Source: Sphingomonas sp. PL-96
GTDB lineage: Bacteria; Pseudomonadota; Alphaproteobacteria; Sphingomonadales; Sphingomonadaceae
NCBI RefSeq assembly: GCF_020707215.1
Contig: NZ_JAJFET010000001.1
Coordinates: 124,001 to 188,000, forward strand
Direction of reading: 5' to 3'
DNA: 64,000 nt
Positions 1-8,553 of this stretch are shown piece after piece. A program made the position numbers and the translations under genes. Under the pieces are notes generated by a model. It had not been told where the DNA came from. It did no database searches and worked only from the letters and a program-made list of their open reading frames with translations. The first letter of the stretch is position 1, and every line of letters starts with the position of its first letter.

Positions 1-1
1 G

Positions 2-247
2 CTGCTGCTGCAGAGTTCGGCCGGCGGCTTCCTGCTGTCGGTAGGGCGCTATGAGGAGGTGTCGCGGGTCGCGCTGGTCACGGCGGGGCTGATGGTGGCG
101 GTGGTGGCGGTGACGGCGCTGTTCGACCTCAGCTTCACCGATTTCATGCTGCTCTACGTGCTCGCCTATTTCGTGCACGCGATCCTGTTCGAAGCGTGTT
201 TCCGCCGGCTGTCGGGCCGGACGCGGCGGGTGGAGGTGCTGGCATGA
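2..247 (+). CDS. Membrane protein C-terminus, probable polysaccharide flippase (Wzx/MATE-like), 5' end outside window
   Basis: Only the last ~81 residues are present; the reading frame is open from base 2. They form two hydrophobic segments (around VALVTAGLMVAVVAVTALF and FMLLYVLAYFVHAILF) joined by a short loop and a basic tail (RRLSGRTRRVEV), the usual end of a multi-spanning flippase. The stop overlaps the start of the next gene by ATGA, so the genes are translationally coupled. The next genes are a polymerase-like membrane protein and two glycosyltransferases, so a lipid-linked oligosaccharide translocase is the natural reading. The family call rests on context and hydrophobicity only; any polytopic membrane protein of an exopolysaccharide cluster would fit. 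Confidence 0.55.
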   Translation: MLLQSSAGGFLLSVGRYEEVSRVALVTAGLMVAVVAVTALFDLSFTDFMLLYVLAYFVHAILFEACFRRLSGRTRRVEVLA

Positions 248-1533
248 CCGTGCTCGCGCGCATGCCGGCGGTGCCGTTCGCGCCCATGCCTGGAGCCGAG
301 TGGCGGGCGGCACGGCGGACCTACCCGCGGCTGGCGCTCACCACGCTCACGGGGACAATGTGGCTGGGAGTGCTGACACAGAAGATCGCGCTGCCCGGCA
401 ATGTCGAAGTGACGCTGCCGATCCTGCTCGGTGCAATCGCGTTCCTGATGGTGACCGGGCGGGCGCGGCTGAGCCTGCCGCGGCTGCTGGTGTTCGCGCT
501 GCTGGGCGTTGCCGTCGGCCTGGGCCAGGCCGTGGCGGCAGACCATCGCGACATTTCTGTCCCCGCCATGGCAATGGCGGCCGCCATCTATGGCATGTTC
601 CTGTTCGTGGTGCCGCTGACTGCCGACGAGCGGATGCTGCTGCTGCGCCGCTTCCAGGGGCTGGCGCTGTTCATCGCCGCGATGGTGGGCATCCAATGGG
701 TCTGCCAGCTCGCAGGGCTGCCCATGCCGACGTTCGAGATGCTGCTGCCGCAGACGGCGCTGTTCGAGTTCTACAACTCGGTCCAGCCGCTGGCGTGGAA
801 GGCGGCCTATATGAAGCCCAACGGCATCTTCCTGCTGGAGGCATCGCACGCTTCGCAGTTGCTGGCGATGGCGGTGGTGATCGAGATCTGCATCTTTCGC
901 CGCTGGGGACGGGTGGTGGCGTTGCTGGTGGCGCAGCTGTCCACCTTTGGCGGGACCGGCTTCATCCTGCTGCTGGCGTCCGTGGTGCTGCTGCCCTTCT
1001 ACCTTTCCAAACGGAGCCTGGCGGCGCTGGTGGGAATCACCCTGCTGGTGGCGGTGGGGACGAGCTTCACGCCGGTGTGGACCAATTTCGCCAAGCGCAG
1101 CGCCGAGATCGGCGCCGAGGATACGTCGAGTGGCCGCGGACGGTTCGTCGAGCCCTATCTGTTCATGGTAGACCGGCTGTCGGCGGACCAGCGCACGCTG
1201 ATCTCCGGCCTGGGGCCAGGCAACGGCAAGCTGGATCGCGACCGCACCGGCCAGCTGGTGATGAACCCGGTCGTCAAGGCGACCGTCGAATATGGGCTGG
1301 CCGCAGGGATCCTGTGGATGCTGTTCGTGCACGGCTGCGTGCTGCGCACCCGCATGCCGTTCGTGGCGGCGTTTGTGGTCATCCTGCAATATGACTTTCT
1401 GAACGGGTCGCTGCTGGTGCCGATCAACCTGCTCTATTGCTGGATCCTGGCCGGCGCGCACGCGCGCGCAAGCACGGATCCGCCCTTTGCGAACACGCCG
1501 CCGCCTGCGGCGCAGGGGGGACGCTGGCCATGA
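244..1533 (+). CDS. Wzy-like polysaccharide polymerase / O-antigen ligase family membrane protein
   Basis: A 429-residue protein with about ten to eleven hydrophobic segments, likely in the inner membrane, polymerising undecaprenyl-linked repeat units on the periplasmic side. ATG 244 is chosen because it overlaps the previous stop (ATGA) and gives the usual short cytoplasmic N-terminus; an in-frame ATG at 196 would run into the upstream gene. Residues ~191-205 (KPNGIFLLEASHAS) resemble the F-x-E-x-S loop seen in Wzy/WaaL-type proteins, followed by glycine-rich helices. A large hydrophilic loop lies near residues 280-330. The C-terminal tail is proline-rich. Polymerase versus ligase cannot be separated by sequence reading alone; the neighbours (flippase, GT2, GT4) favour a capsule or exopolysaccharide polymerase. 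Confidence 0.65.
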   Translation: MTVLARMPAVPFAPMPGAEWRAARRTYPRLALTTLTGTMWLGVLTQKIALPGNVEVTLPILLGAIAFLMVTGRARLSLPRLLVFALLGVAVGLGQAVAADHRDISVPAMAMAAAIYGMFLFVVPLTADERMLLLRRFQGLALFIAAMVGIQWVCQLAGLPMPTFEMLLPQTALFEFYNSVQPLAWKAAYMKPNGIFLLEASHASQLLAMAVVIEICIFRRWGRVVALLVAQLSTFGGTGFILLLASVVLLPFYLSKRSLAALVGITLLVAVGTSFTPVWTNFAKRSAEIGAEDTSSGRGRFVEPYLFMVDRLSADQRTLISGLGPGNGKLDRDRTGQLVMNPVVKATVEYGLAAGILWMLFVHGCVLRTRMPFVAAFVVILQYDFLNGSLLVPINLLYCWILAGAHARASTDPPFANTPPPAAQGGRWP

Positions 1534-2432
1534 TCTCCATCATCGTGCCCACGCGCAACCGGGCCTATACCTTGCGCAAGGTGCTGCCGTCCTATTGCAG
1601 CCAGGAGCTTGTGACCGAGCTCGTGCTGGTGGACGATGCGGGCGAGGACGACACGGCTGAGGTCGCCGAAGCGATCGCCGGCGAATATCCGTCCATCACG
1701 CTGCGCATCGTCCGTCATGCCCAACGCATGGGGGCGGCACGCTCTCGCCAGGATGGTGCGGCGGCTGCTGCCAACCCCTTTGTGCTGTTCTGCGATGACG
1801 ACGAATATCTGGAGCCCGGCTATGCCGCCGAATGCTTTGCCCTGCTGATCGCCCGCAACGCCGGCGCGGTGTCGGGACGGCGGGTGTACATGCGGACCGG
1901 CGAGACACGCGCGCAGGCGCTGGCGCGGTTTGGCGACGGGATGCGGCGGACCGCACCCTTCAACTATGCGCTGTGCGAGACGGTGAACGGCGCGGTCTTC
2001 ACCGGCGCGGTAAGCATTCCGATCACCAATTCCAACATCCTGACCCGGCGCGAGCATGTGCTGAACTTCGGCTTCGATCCGCACTACAGCGCGGGCAACG
2101 GCTATCGCGAGGAAAGCGACTTCCAGATGCGGCTGTTCCTCGCCGGGTTTCCCGTCCTTGCGAGCAACGACGCCCATAGCCTGCACTTGCCGATGGACGA
2201 GGTGCGGACCGGCGGCCAGCGCATCCGGCGCCTGCGCAAATTCCTGTGGTCGGTGCGCTACAACGGCTATTTCCTGGACCAGCATTACCGCGCCTATGCC
2301 GAGCGCGTCGGATTGCGCCAGCCGCTGTGGATCGCGCGCGTGCGGGCGGCGGGCTATCTCGCCTGGCGCAACTTCCTGCGGCCGCCGCTCCATGCGCTGG
2401 CAATGACGGCGCGCTACGGAGCGCGGGGGTAA
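1530..2432 (+). CDS. Family 2 glycosyltransferase
   Basis: A 300-residue GT-A fold enzyme. The N-terminus (ISIIVPTRNRAYTLRKVL) is the classical GT2 nucleotide-binding start; VDDAGEDDT (~35-42) and the DDD at ~89-91 (FCDDDEYLEPG) supply the metal- and sugar-nucleotide-binding acids; a later acidic motif (REESDFQMR) is where the catalytic base of GT2 enzymes sits. The C-terminal ~80 residues are basic and aromatic, suited to membrane association. The start overlaps the polymerase stop (ATGA) and the stop overlaps the next start (TAATG). It should add one sugar to the lipid-linked repeat unit; donor and acceptor cannot be inferred. Confidence 0.8.
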   Translation: MISIIVPTRNRAYTLRKVLPSYCSQELVTELVLVDDAGEDDTAEVAEAIAGEYPSITLRIVRHAQRMGAARSRQDGAAAAANPFVLFCDDDEYLEPGYAAECFALLIARNAGAVSGRRVYMRTGETRAQALARFGDGMRRTAPFNYALCETVNGAVFTGAVSIPITNSNILTRREHVLNFGFDPHYSAGNGYREESDFQMRLFLAGFPVLASNDAHSLHLPMDEVRTGGQRIRRLRKFLWSVRYNGYFLDQHYRAYAERVGLRQPLWIARVRAAGYLAWRNFLRPPLHALAMTARYGARG

Positions 2433-3622
2433 TGCCCGGCGAGCGGCCGCTGCGCATCCTGCTGTCGATCCACCATCGGCTCGACCGGGACAGTGGTGCG
2501 GCCGGCGTGGTGATGCGCATCGCCGAGGAATATCGGCTGCTCGGCCACCAGGCGCGGGTCCTGTCACACGATGATCTGCCGCCATGGGCGCGGGACCGCG
2601 CGGGCTTCCTGTTTCCACTGCTGCTGGCGCGCCAAGTGACGCGCTGGCGGCCGGATGTGGTGGACGCGAGCAGCGGGGACGGCTGGCTGGCCTTTTCGCA
2701 AGGGATGCCGGCCCGGCCGCTATGCGTGACGCACAGCCACGGGCTGGAGCATCTCTCCTCCGCCAGCGAGATCGAGGAGGCGGCAAGCTCAGGGCGCCGG
2801 CTCGCGCTTGCCAAGCGGCTGTGGCGGCACGGGCTGCGGCTGAAGCTGGTGGCGCGATCCTTTGCTGCGGCCGATCTGGCGCTGGTGCTCAACGACGCGG
2901 AGGCGACCTGTCTGGAGCAGCGGCTGGGGGTGGCCGCCGACGCGATCGAGCGCATCGCGCTCGGCACCGACCATGCAGGCGTGCCGATCCGGGTCAGCGG
3001 GCGCGCACCCGCAGGCGTTGTGCAGATCGGGGCGTACAGCCGGCGCAAGGGCGTCCAGGTGACGGCTCGGGCGATGACCGCGATCCTGGGCGAGCGAGCC
3101 GACGCGACGCTGACCTTTATCGGGACCGGCGTACCGCGCGAAACGGTGCTCGCCGACTATCCGGCCCATCTGCATGGCCGGATCGAGGTCGTGTTGCGCT
3201 ATGCCAATGCGCAGCTGCCAGCGCTGCTGGAGCCGCATTCGATCTGCCTGATGCCGTCGCTGTTCGAAGGCTATGGCATTTCCAAGATCGAAGCGATGGC
3301 CTGTGGCCTGGCCGTCGTCACCAGCGACGATGGAGGCGCGTGCGCGGACGTCGTGGACGGCGTCAACGGCCTGGTGGTCCCGCGGGGGGATGCGACCGCG
3401 CTGGCGGCCGCGGTCCGCCGCTTGTTCGACGATCCGCAAGAGGCGGCGGCGCTTGCAAGGACAAGCAGGATCACGGCGGCGGAGCGCTCCTGGGCGACCG
3501 TGGCGCAGGCGCGACTGGCCCTGTATCGCAAGCACGCCCGGTCCCCGGCAGGGGTCGCGGCACCCGTGCAGCCGAAGATCCGCCGCGGCTTTGAAGCATT
3601 GCCGGGACTTGCGCGGGACTGA
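2432..3622 (+). CDS. Family 4 glycosyltransferase
   Basis: A 396-residue GT-B enzyme. The N-terminal domain begins with RPLRILLSIHHRLDRDSGAAG. The C-terminal Rossmann domain carries the GT4 signature PSLFEGYGISKIEAMACG, with the E-x7-E donor-binding pair, followed by the usual SDDGGACADVV and VNGLVVPRGD segments. ATG 2432 shares its first base with the preceding TAA stop; the frame is open upstream, but that part is antisense-like and lies inside the GT2 gene. It is the last gene of this cluster before a 328-base gap. It probably adds a sugar during repeat-unit assembly at the inner membrane. Confidence 0.8.
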   Translation: MPGERPLRILLSIHHRLDRDSGAAGVVMRIAEEYRLLGHQARVLSHDDLPPWARDRAGFLFPLLLARQVTRWRPDVVDASSGDGWLAFSQGMPARPLCVTHSHGLEHLSSASEIEEAASSGRRLALAKRLWRHGLRLKLVARSFAAADLALVLNDAEATCLEQRLGVAADAIERIALGTDHAGVPIRVSGRAPAGVVQIGAYSRRKGVQVTARAMTAILGERADATLTFIGTGVPRETVLADYPAHLHGRIEVVLRYANAQLPALLEPHSICLMPSLFEGYGISKIEAMACGLAVVTSDDGGACADVVDGVNGLVVPRGDATALAAAVRRLFDDPQEAAALARTSRITAAERSWATVAQARLALYRKHARSPAGVAAPVQPKIRRGFEALPGLARD

Positions 3623-3950
3623 TCCGCGTTCACGAAACTATCTCCGTCGCGTAACCGGGACGTAACAAGTCTTCGCCACCCACGCCTCTGCAAGACAATG
3701 GCTATGGGGATGACGATGTCTTGGAACGTGGTGATCCGGGGCGGATCGCTGCGCTAGAACGCACGCCTGATCGGCCGGAACTCGGCGCGCGCCAGCAAGG
3801 CGGGGCGCCGGAACGGCACGGCGCGCAACACCATGGCGGCAAACACCGAGCGGTTCGGACGCATGCGCGTCCGGGCGTGCCGGTGTTCGCCCGCAATCTG
3901 CGCCGGCCTCGCGCCGCGGCGCCGCATATCAACCGGGGGGAAGAAGTAAC
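3623..3950. other. 328-base intergenic region / long leader of the first TonB receptor
   Basis: There is no convincing gene. It contains a pair of heptamers in 7-4-7 spacing (see separate entry), a very short open frame at 3698-3757 whose dense run of ATG codons looks fortuitous, a small 7-base-pair hairpin at 3856-3873, and a purine-rich ribosome-binding region (GGGGGGAAG) just before ATG 3951. No T-rich terminator for the upstream glycosyltransferase was found. If transcription starts near the heptamer pair, the receptor mRNA has a leader of roughly 250 bases. Confidence 0.6.
3650..3667 (+). promoter_or_regulatory. Direct heptamer repeat with Pho-box-like spacing
   Basis: CGTAACC, four bases, then CGTAACA: two near-identical heptamers with an 11-base period, the geometry of a PhoB binding site (7-4-7). 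The sequence differs from the enteric CTGTCAT half-site but keeps a related GT(A/C)A core. It sits ~284 bases before the first TonB receptor of a locus that also holds an alkaline phosphatase and a PI-PLC-like enzyme. The assignment is inference from spacing and context. Confidence 0.35.
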
Positions 3951-6701
3951 ATGAGCCGCACGAACCACACCGCCGCACGCTCGATCCAGCTTCTGCTCGG
4001 CGTCGCCGTCGCGGCACTGCTCGCGATGCCGGCCGCCGCGCAGACCGCGCCGGCCTCGCCTGATACGGAGGCCGAGACGGGCGAAGAGATCGTGGTTACC
4101 GGCTACAGCCGCAGCCTGGAGGAGGCGATCGACATCAAGCGCAACACGATCGGCTTTTCGGACTCGATCGTAGCAACCGATATCGCCGACTTCCCCGAGC
4201 AGAACCTGTCCGAAGCGCTGCAACGCGTGCCGGGCGTGACGATCGAACGCGACAAGGGCCTGGGCACCCGCGTGAACGTCCGCGGGCTGCCGACCGAATT
4301 CACCTTTGTGTCGATCAACAAGCTGGCGACCGCATCGGGCTCGGGCGGGCGCGACGTCGAGTTCGACATCTTTGCTTCCGAACTGATCCAGTCGGTGACG
4401 GTCCAGAAGTCGCCGACCGCGGCCGATGAGGAAGGCGGCATCGCCGGTTCCGTCTACATTCGTACCGCCCGGCCGTTCGACAATCCCGGCCTGCGCCTGG
4501 TCGGCAGCGCCGAGGGGGCGTACAACTCGATCTCCGAAAAGATCGACCCGAATTTCTCGTTCCTCGCGAGCAACACCTTTGGTGACTTCGGCGTGCTGGT
4601 GTCGGTTGCCAAGCAGCAGCGTACCAACCGCACCGATTCCAATTCCGGCATCAACTTCCGCCCGATCGCCCGCTGGACGGATCGGACGGGCACCACCTAT
4701 CGCAGCCAGGCGATCGACGTGCTCCAGCGCGACGCGGGCATCACCTATAGCGACGACTTGAAGAACCGGATCGTGTTCCTCGACAAGGTCGGCGACCGTG
4801 TCTACCAGAACGATCAGGATCGGCTCGGCCTGTCGGGCTCGGTGCAGTACAAGCCCAGCGATCGTTTCAGCCTCGCCTTCGACGCGTTTGTCGGGTCGTA
4901 CGACACCACCGAGGACGAATATGACGCCGCCGGCTATTCGGCGTCGAGCAACTCGACCCTCGACACGATCCACGAATATGACGCGACCACGCTGGCGGAC
5001 GACGGCATCATCGTGCTGCGCGACGTGTCCTACACCAACACCCAGCACGAATTCCTGAGCAAGGAATATATCAACGAGACCGACTATCGCCAGTTCGGCA
5101 GCGAGTTGAACTGGGAGGTGGGCAGCTGGAAGATCAACGCGCTCGGCGGCTATTCGGGCGCGAAGAAGACGCTTGATTATGCCAACCTCAAGCACGTTGC
5201 CTATGCGCCCTCACGCACCCGCTATACGGAAAATGGCGGTGAGACGATCCCGAGCGACGATCCCGCCACGATCGACATGTACGACGCGCCGGAAAGCTAT
5301 TTGTTCGAGGCCTATGAGACCACGCGCGAGCGGATCAAGGACGACAAATATGCAGCACAGCTCGACATCGGCCGCGCATTCGAATCGTCGTTCCTTGCGC
5401 GCTTCGACTTTGGTGGCCGCTACACCAACAAGACCAACGAGCGCGAATATGGCGAGGAAAAGATCCAGGGTCCGACCCGCGGCAGCACGGCCTATGTGAA
5501 CACGCGCACCCTGGCCGACAGCCCGCTCGAAAGCGTGACCGCGATCGTCGGCGGCAAGGACTATCAGGTGCGCGACCTCGATTGGGCACAGGTGTCGAAC
5601 GACTATGCCCGCGCCTTCTTCCGCCCGGCCGGTTTCGAGACGCCGTTCGCAGACGCCAACTACTACAAGGTCAAGGAAGAGACGATCGCGGGCTATGCGA
5701 TGGTCGACTTCGAATTCGACGTGGCGGTGCCCGTGTTCGTGAACCTGGGCGGGCGCTATCTGCGCACCACCATCCAGTCGGAGGGCTTCCACCAGGTCCA
5801 GAACTCCGACGGCACCACCGGCCTCACGCCCGAGCCGGTGTCGAGCGAGGGCAGCTATGAGAAGCTCCTGCCGTCGTTCAACGCGCATGCCGAGCTGACG
5901 CCGAGCCTCTACCTGCGCGCCGCTGCCTCGAAGACCCTGATCCGCCCGGCCCTGACCGACCTCGCCTACAAGCGCACCGCGAGCTACAGCAACTATCGGT
6001 ACACCGACGGCAATCCAGGGCTGAAGCCAACCCTGGCCGACCAGTGGGAGATCGGTGCCGAGAAATATCTGGGCCGCGGCGGCGTCCTGGCGGCATCCTA
6101 TTTCTGGAAGAAGATCAAGGGCGTGGTCCAGAGCGAGCTGACCGGCGTGGTCGAGGGCGTGACGGTGTACAACGCCAATGGCACGGTGAACGGCGTTTAC
6201 GACTTCGACGTCTATCAGCCGGTCAATGCCGAGGGTTCGTACAAGGTGAGCGGCGTCGAGCTGAACGCGGTGATCCCGTTCGGCATGTTCGCCGACTGGG
6301 CCGACGGCTTCGGCATCAACGCCAATGCGACCTTCCTGGACAGCTCGCTGACCGGCGAGTCCGACCTCGGCATCGACACCGCGCCGATCGGACTGGCCGA
6401 CACCACGTACAATGCCACGGTCTTCTACGATAAGGGGCCGCTGTCGCTGCGCGTCTCGTACAACCGCAAGGGCAAGTATGTGGAGCGGATCGAGCGCAAT
6501 ATGTATCCGGTGTACCGCGACGCCTATGGCCAGTTCGACGCGTCGGCGAGCTACCAGTTGACCCCGAACTTCCGCGTGGAGTTGCAGGGCATCAACGTCG
6601 GCAATGCCAAGACCACCGGCTACACCATGGATCCGTCCTTCCCGACCACCTACGAATTTTCGGGAAGCCGCATCAGCCTGGGCGTGCGCGCGCAGTTCTG
6701 A
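3951..6701 (+). CDS. TonB-dependent outer-membrane receptor (phosphate-locus receptor 1)
   Basis: A 916-residue outer-membrane transporter. Residues 1-30 are a signal peptide ending in MPAAAQ. A TonB box-like stretch (EEIVVTGYSR) follows near residue 45. The plug domain includes DFPEQNLSEALQRVPGV and VRGLPTEF, and the rest forms the 22-strand barrel, ending in the typical aromatic-terminated GVRAQF. The plug resembles the Caulobacter/sphingomonad receptor subfamily that takes up many organic nutrients, not only siderophores. It is followed 78 bases later by a secreted alkaline phosphatase in the same direction, so the ligand may be a phosphate ester or phospholipid head group. Substrate is inference. 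ATG 3951 follows a strong purine-rich ribosome-binding site. Confidence 0.88.
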   Translation: MSRTNHTAARSIQLLLGVAVAALLAMPAAAQTAPASPDTEAETGEEIVVTGYSRSLEEAIDIKRNTIGFSDSIVATDIADFPEQNLSEALQRVPGVTIERDKGLGTRVNVRGLPTEFTFVSINKLATASGSGGRDVEFDIFASELIQSVTVQKSPTAADEEGGIAGSVYIRTARPFDNPGLRLVGSAEGAYNSISEKIDPNFSFLASNTFGDFGVLVSVAKQQRTNRTDSNSGINFRPIARWTDRTGTTYRSQAIDVLQRDAGITYSDDLKNRIVFLDKVGDRVYQNDQDRLGLSGSVQYKPSDRFSLAFDAFVGSYDTTEDEYDAAGYSASSNSTLDTIHEYDATTLADDGIIVLRDVSYTNTQHEFLSKEYINETDYRQFGSELNWEVGSWKINALGGYSGAKKTLDYANLKHVAYAPSRTRYTENGGETIPSDDPATIDMYDAPESYLFEAYETTRERIKDDKYAAQLDIGRAFESSFLARFDFGGRYTNKTNEREYGEEKIQGPTRGSTAYVNTRTLADSPLESVTAIVGGKDYQVRDLDWAQVSNDYARAFFRPAGFETPFADANYYKVKEETIAGYAMVDFEFDVAVPVFVNLGGRYLRTTIQSEGFHQVQNSDGTTGLTPEPVSSEGSYEKLLPSFNAHAELTPSLYLRAAASKTLIRPALTDLAYKRTASYSNYRYTDGNPGLKPTLADQWEIGAEKYLGRGGVLAASYFWKKIKGVVQSELTGVVEGVTVYNANGTVNGVYDFDVYQPVNAEGSYKVSGVELNAVIPFGMFADWADGFGINANATFLDSSLTGESDLGIDTAPIGLADTTYNATVFYDKGPLSLRVSYNRKGKYVERIERNMYPVYRDAYGQFDASASYQLTPNFRVELQGINVGNAKTTGYTMDPSFPTTYEFSGSRISLGVRAQF

Positions 6702-6710
6702 TCCGAACCG

Positions 6711-6737
6711 GCTCCCGCCGCGGCCGCGGCAGGGAGC
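6711..6737 (+). other. Intercistronic hairpin between TonB receptor and alkaline phosphatase
   Basis: GCTCCC at 6711 pairs with GGGAGC at 6732, enclosing a GC-only palindromic core (GCCGCGGCCGCGGC). No T-run follows, so it is more likely an mRNA-stabilising or attenuating stem than a complete terminator. It would let the receptor be expressed at a level different from the downstream phosphatase. Confidence 0.45.
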
Positions 6738-6779
6738 TGCCGTCACCGCATGCAGTTTCGTCCCCGGAGTACCTACAGC

Positions 6780-8186
6780 ATGAAAATCCGCATCCTCGTC
6801 GCAGCGCTCGCTGCCCTTGCCAGCCAGCCGATCGCGGCACAGGACGCCGCCCCCGATCTGTCGCGCGCGGCGCGCGGCGATGTGCGGGAGCCGGGTGGCG
6901 CGCGCCGTCTCCCCGGTGACATGCGCGAGACCTATGCCAAGCTCTCGACCGAGGGCGAGGTGCGCAACGTCATCCTGCTGATCGGCGACGGCATGGGCGA
7001 TTCCGAGATCACGCTGGCCCGCAACTATGCCGAGGGGGCAGGCGGCTATTTCAAGGGCATCGATGCGCTGCCCTTCACCGGTCAGTACACGCACTATTCG
7101 CTCGATCGCGAAACGGGCAAGCCGAACTATGTCACGGACAGCGCGGCGTCGGCCACCGCCTGGGCATCGGGCGTGAAGAGCTACAATGGCGCGATCGGCG
7201 TCGATATTCACGGCAAGCCGCACAAGACCCTGATCGAGCGCGCCAAGGCGGCGGGGCTCGCCACCGGCGATGTGTCCACCGCGGCGATCCAGGACGCGAC
7301 ACCGGGCGCGCAGATCGCGCATGTCGTCCGGCGCGACTGCTTCGGCCCGTTCGTGACGAGCGAGCGCTGCCCGCAGAATGCGCTGGAAAAGGGCGGCGCG
7401 GGCTCGATCACCGAGCAGCTGCTCGATACGCGCGCCGATCTGGTGTTGGGCGGTGGCGCCGAAAGCTTCGAAGAGGCGGCAAAGGCTGGCAAGTGGAAGG
7501 GCAAGACCCTGTTCCGGCAAGCGACGGCGCGCGGTTTCCGCGTCGTGCGCAACGCCGCCGAGCTCGACGCGGTCACCCGCGCCGATGACAAGCAGCCGCT
7601 GCTCGGCCTGTTTGCGCCGGGCAACATGCCGGTGCGCTGGATGGGCCCCAAGGCGAGCTTCCATGGCAACATCGACAAGCCGGCGGTCACCTGCCAGCCA
7701 AATCCGGAGCGCACCGCCACTACCCCGACGCTGGCGGCGATGACGAAAAAGGCCATCGCGCTGCTCAAGGACAAGCCCAGGGGCTTCTTCCTGCAGGTCG
7801 AGGGTGCGTCGATCGACAAGGAGGATCATGCCGCCAACCCGTGCGGCCAGATCGGCGAGACGGTCGACCTGGACGAGGCGGTGCAGGAGGCGCTGGCGTT
7901 TGCCAGGGCAGATGGCCACACGCTGGTGATCGTCACCGCCGACCATGCCCACACAAGCCAGATCGTCGGCAACGGCACGCGCGCGCCGGGCCTGACCGCC
8001 GCACTCAACACGCGGGAGGGCGGGGTGATGACCGTCAACTACGGCACTGCCGAGGAAGGTTCACAGGGGCATACCGGCACCCAGCTGCGCATCGCCGCCT
8101 ATGGTCCGCGCGCGGTGAACGTGAGCGGCCTGCTCGATCAGACCGATCTCCACTACATCATCCGCGACGCGCTGAAGCTCGACTGA
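6780..8186 (+). CDS. phoA: Alkaline phosphatase, PhoA family
   Basis: A 468-residue periplasmic phosphomonoesterase that releases phosphate from organic esters. Residues 1-20 are a signal peptide (ending SQPIAA). Metal ligands are visible in IGDGMGD (~68-74). The nucleophile is Ser-121 within [10 protein letters not shown], the PhoA form of the DSA motif. TADHAH (~386-391) and the later GHTGTQ region supply the C-terminal zinc-site histidines and aspartate. Length matches E. coli PhoA. ATG 6780 is preferred over an in-frame ATG at 6750 because it begins the signal peptide directly. It lies between two TonB receptors and shares its direction with a PI-PLC-like gene, making a phosphate-acquisition locus. 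Confidence 0.88.
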   Translation: MKIRILVAALAALASQPIAAQDAAPDLSRAARGDVREPGGARRLPGDMRETYAKLSTEGEVRNVILLIGDGMGDSEITLARNYAEGAGGYFKGIDALPFTGQYTHYSLDRETGKPNYVTDSAASATAWASGVKSYNGAIGVDIHGKPHKTLIERAKAAGLATGDVSTAAIQDATPGAQIAHVVRRDCFGPFVTSERCPQNALEKGGAGSITEQLLDTRADLVLGGGAESFEEAAKAGKWKGKTLFRQATARGFRVVRNAAELDAVTRADDKQPLLGLFAPGNMPVRWMGPKASFHGNIDKPAVTCQPNPERTATTPTLAAMTKKAIALLKDKPRGFFLQVEGASIDKEDHAANPCGQIGETVDLDEAVQEALAFARADGHTLVIVTADHAHTSQIVGNGTRAPGLTAALNTREGGVMTVNYGTAEEGSQGHTGTQLRIAAYGPRAVNVSGLLDQTDLHYIIRDALKLD

Positions 8187-8235
8187 GCCTCGCGCGCGCC
8201 AGTCCGGCGCGCTTTGCCGAAGGGGAATAAACAGC

Positions 8236-8265
8236 GCGGCCGGCTCCCGGGCGGGAGCCGGCCGC
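8236..8265 (-). terminator. Strong hairpin, terminator belonging to the gene remnant and possibly to phoA
   Basis: GCGGCCGGCTCCC pairs perfectly with GGGAGCCGGCCGC (13 base pairs, 4-base loop). Read on the minus strand it is followed by TGTTTATTCCCC, a moderately T-rich tail. The stem core matches the terminator of the intact small gene at 22671-22694 (CCGGCTCCC/GGGAGCCGG), showing that gene and terminator share descent. It also sits ~50 bases after the phoA stop and may end that transcript. Confidence 0.7.
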
Positions 8266-8282
8266 GGCGGGCTTAGCGCCCG

Positions 8283-8363
8283 CGCTAAATTCGTCGCCTT
8301 CCATAGGATCGGCGCGTCGCCCGAGAAATGTGTGCGGAGCGCGTCTGACAAGGCGGTCTTGCG
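8283..8363 (-). pseudogene. Truncated remnant of a small DUF883-like protein gene (paralogue of 22705-22893)
   Basis: Translated on the minus strand this stretch reads RKTALSDALRTHFSGDAP followed by ILWKATNLA, matching the intact 62-residue protein encoded at 22705-22893 (KTALSDAIRTHFSGDAP, ITQKATNFA) at about 22 of 27 residues. At the DNA level roughly four bases in five agree, and several differences are synonymous. The start codon and N-terminus are absent, and the C-terminal ~25 codons, holding the RPWTSAAF membrane segment, are missing. The reading frame then runs straight into the shared terminator hairpin. The simplest history is an old paralogue that later lost about 80 bases. A residual function cannot be excluded. 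Confidence 0.7.
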
Positions 8364-8436
8364 ATGGACCCTGGAAGCGCAGAACGGCGCCGTGTCGATG
8401 TATTTCGACGCAGCGGCAGTCATTCGGCGCCGGTGC

Positions 8437-8480
8437 AACATCCCTGAAACATCAACGCAACCATCGAGAAACATCCAAGC
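8437..8480 (+). promoter_or_regulatory. Four tandem 11-base repeats before the second TonB receptor, PhoB-like array
   Basis: AAC(C)ATC units begin at 8437, 8448, 8459 and 8470, exactly 11 bases apart: AACATCCCTGA, AACATCAACGC, AACCATCGAGA, AACATCCAAGC. A weaker fifth unit, CGTCATCTTGC, follows at 8481. An 11-base period places each unit on the same face of the helix and is how PhoB-family regulators bind. The array ends ~74 bases before ATG 8554. Regulation by phosphate limitation is inference from the period and the adjacent phoA gene. Confidence 0.5.
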
Positions 8481-8553
8481 CGTCATCTTGCAACAAGTGC
8501 TGCCTAGAGGGCGCCCGTTCGGACCTAGCGGTCCGAGGGGGAGAACACACGAC

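Larger units (their letters stand above)
8187..8553. other. 367-base intergenic region: terminator, gene remnant and repeat array
   Basis: This gap separates phoA from the second receptor. In order it holds a 13-base-pair hairpin (8236-8265), a minus-strand remnant of a small protein gene (8283-8363), a tandem array with an 11-base period (8437-8480) and a purine-rich ribosome-binding site (GGGGGAGAA) before ATG 8554. The three elements are entered separately. No intact gene was seen. Confidence 0.7.

Noticed and set aside
166..1461. 431-codon minus-strand frame opposite the polymerase gene
   Set aside because: Its product is dominated by Gln, His and Arg, the typical shadow of a hydrophobic membrane protein; the plus-strand gene has overlaps with both neighbours.
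3698..3757. Short ATG-rich open frame (19 codons) before the first TonB receptor, considered as a leader peptide
   Set aside because: No ribosome-binding site and no regulatory amino-acid run; more likely chance in the leader region.
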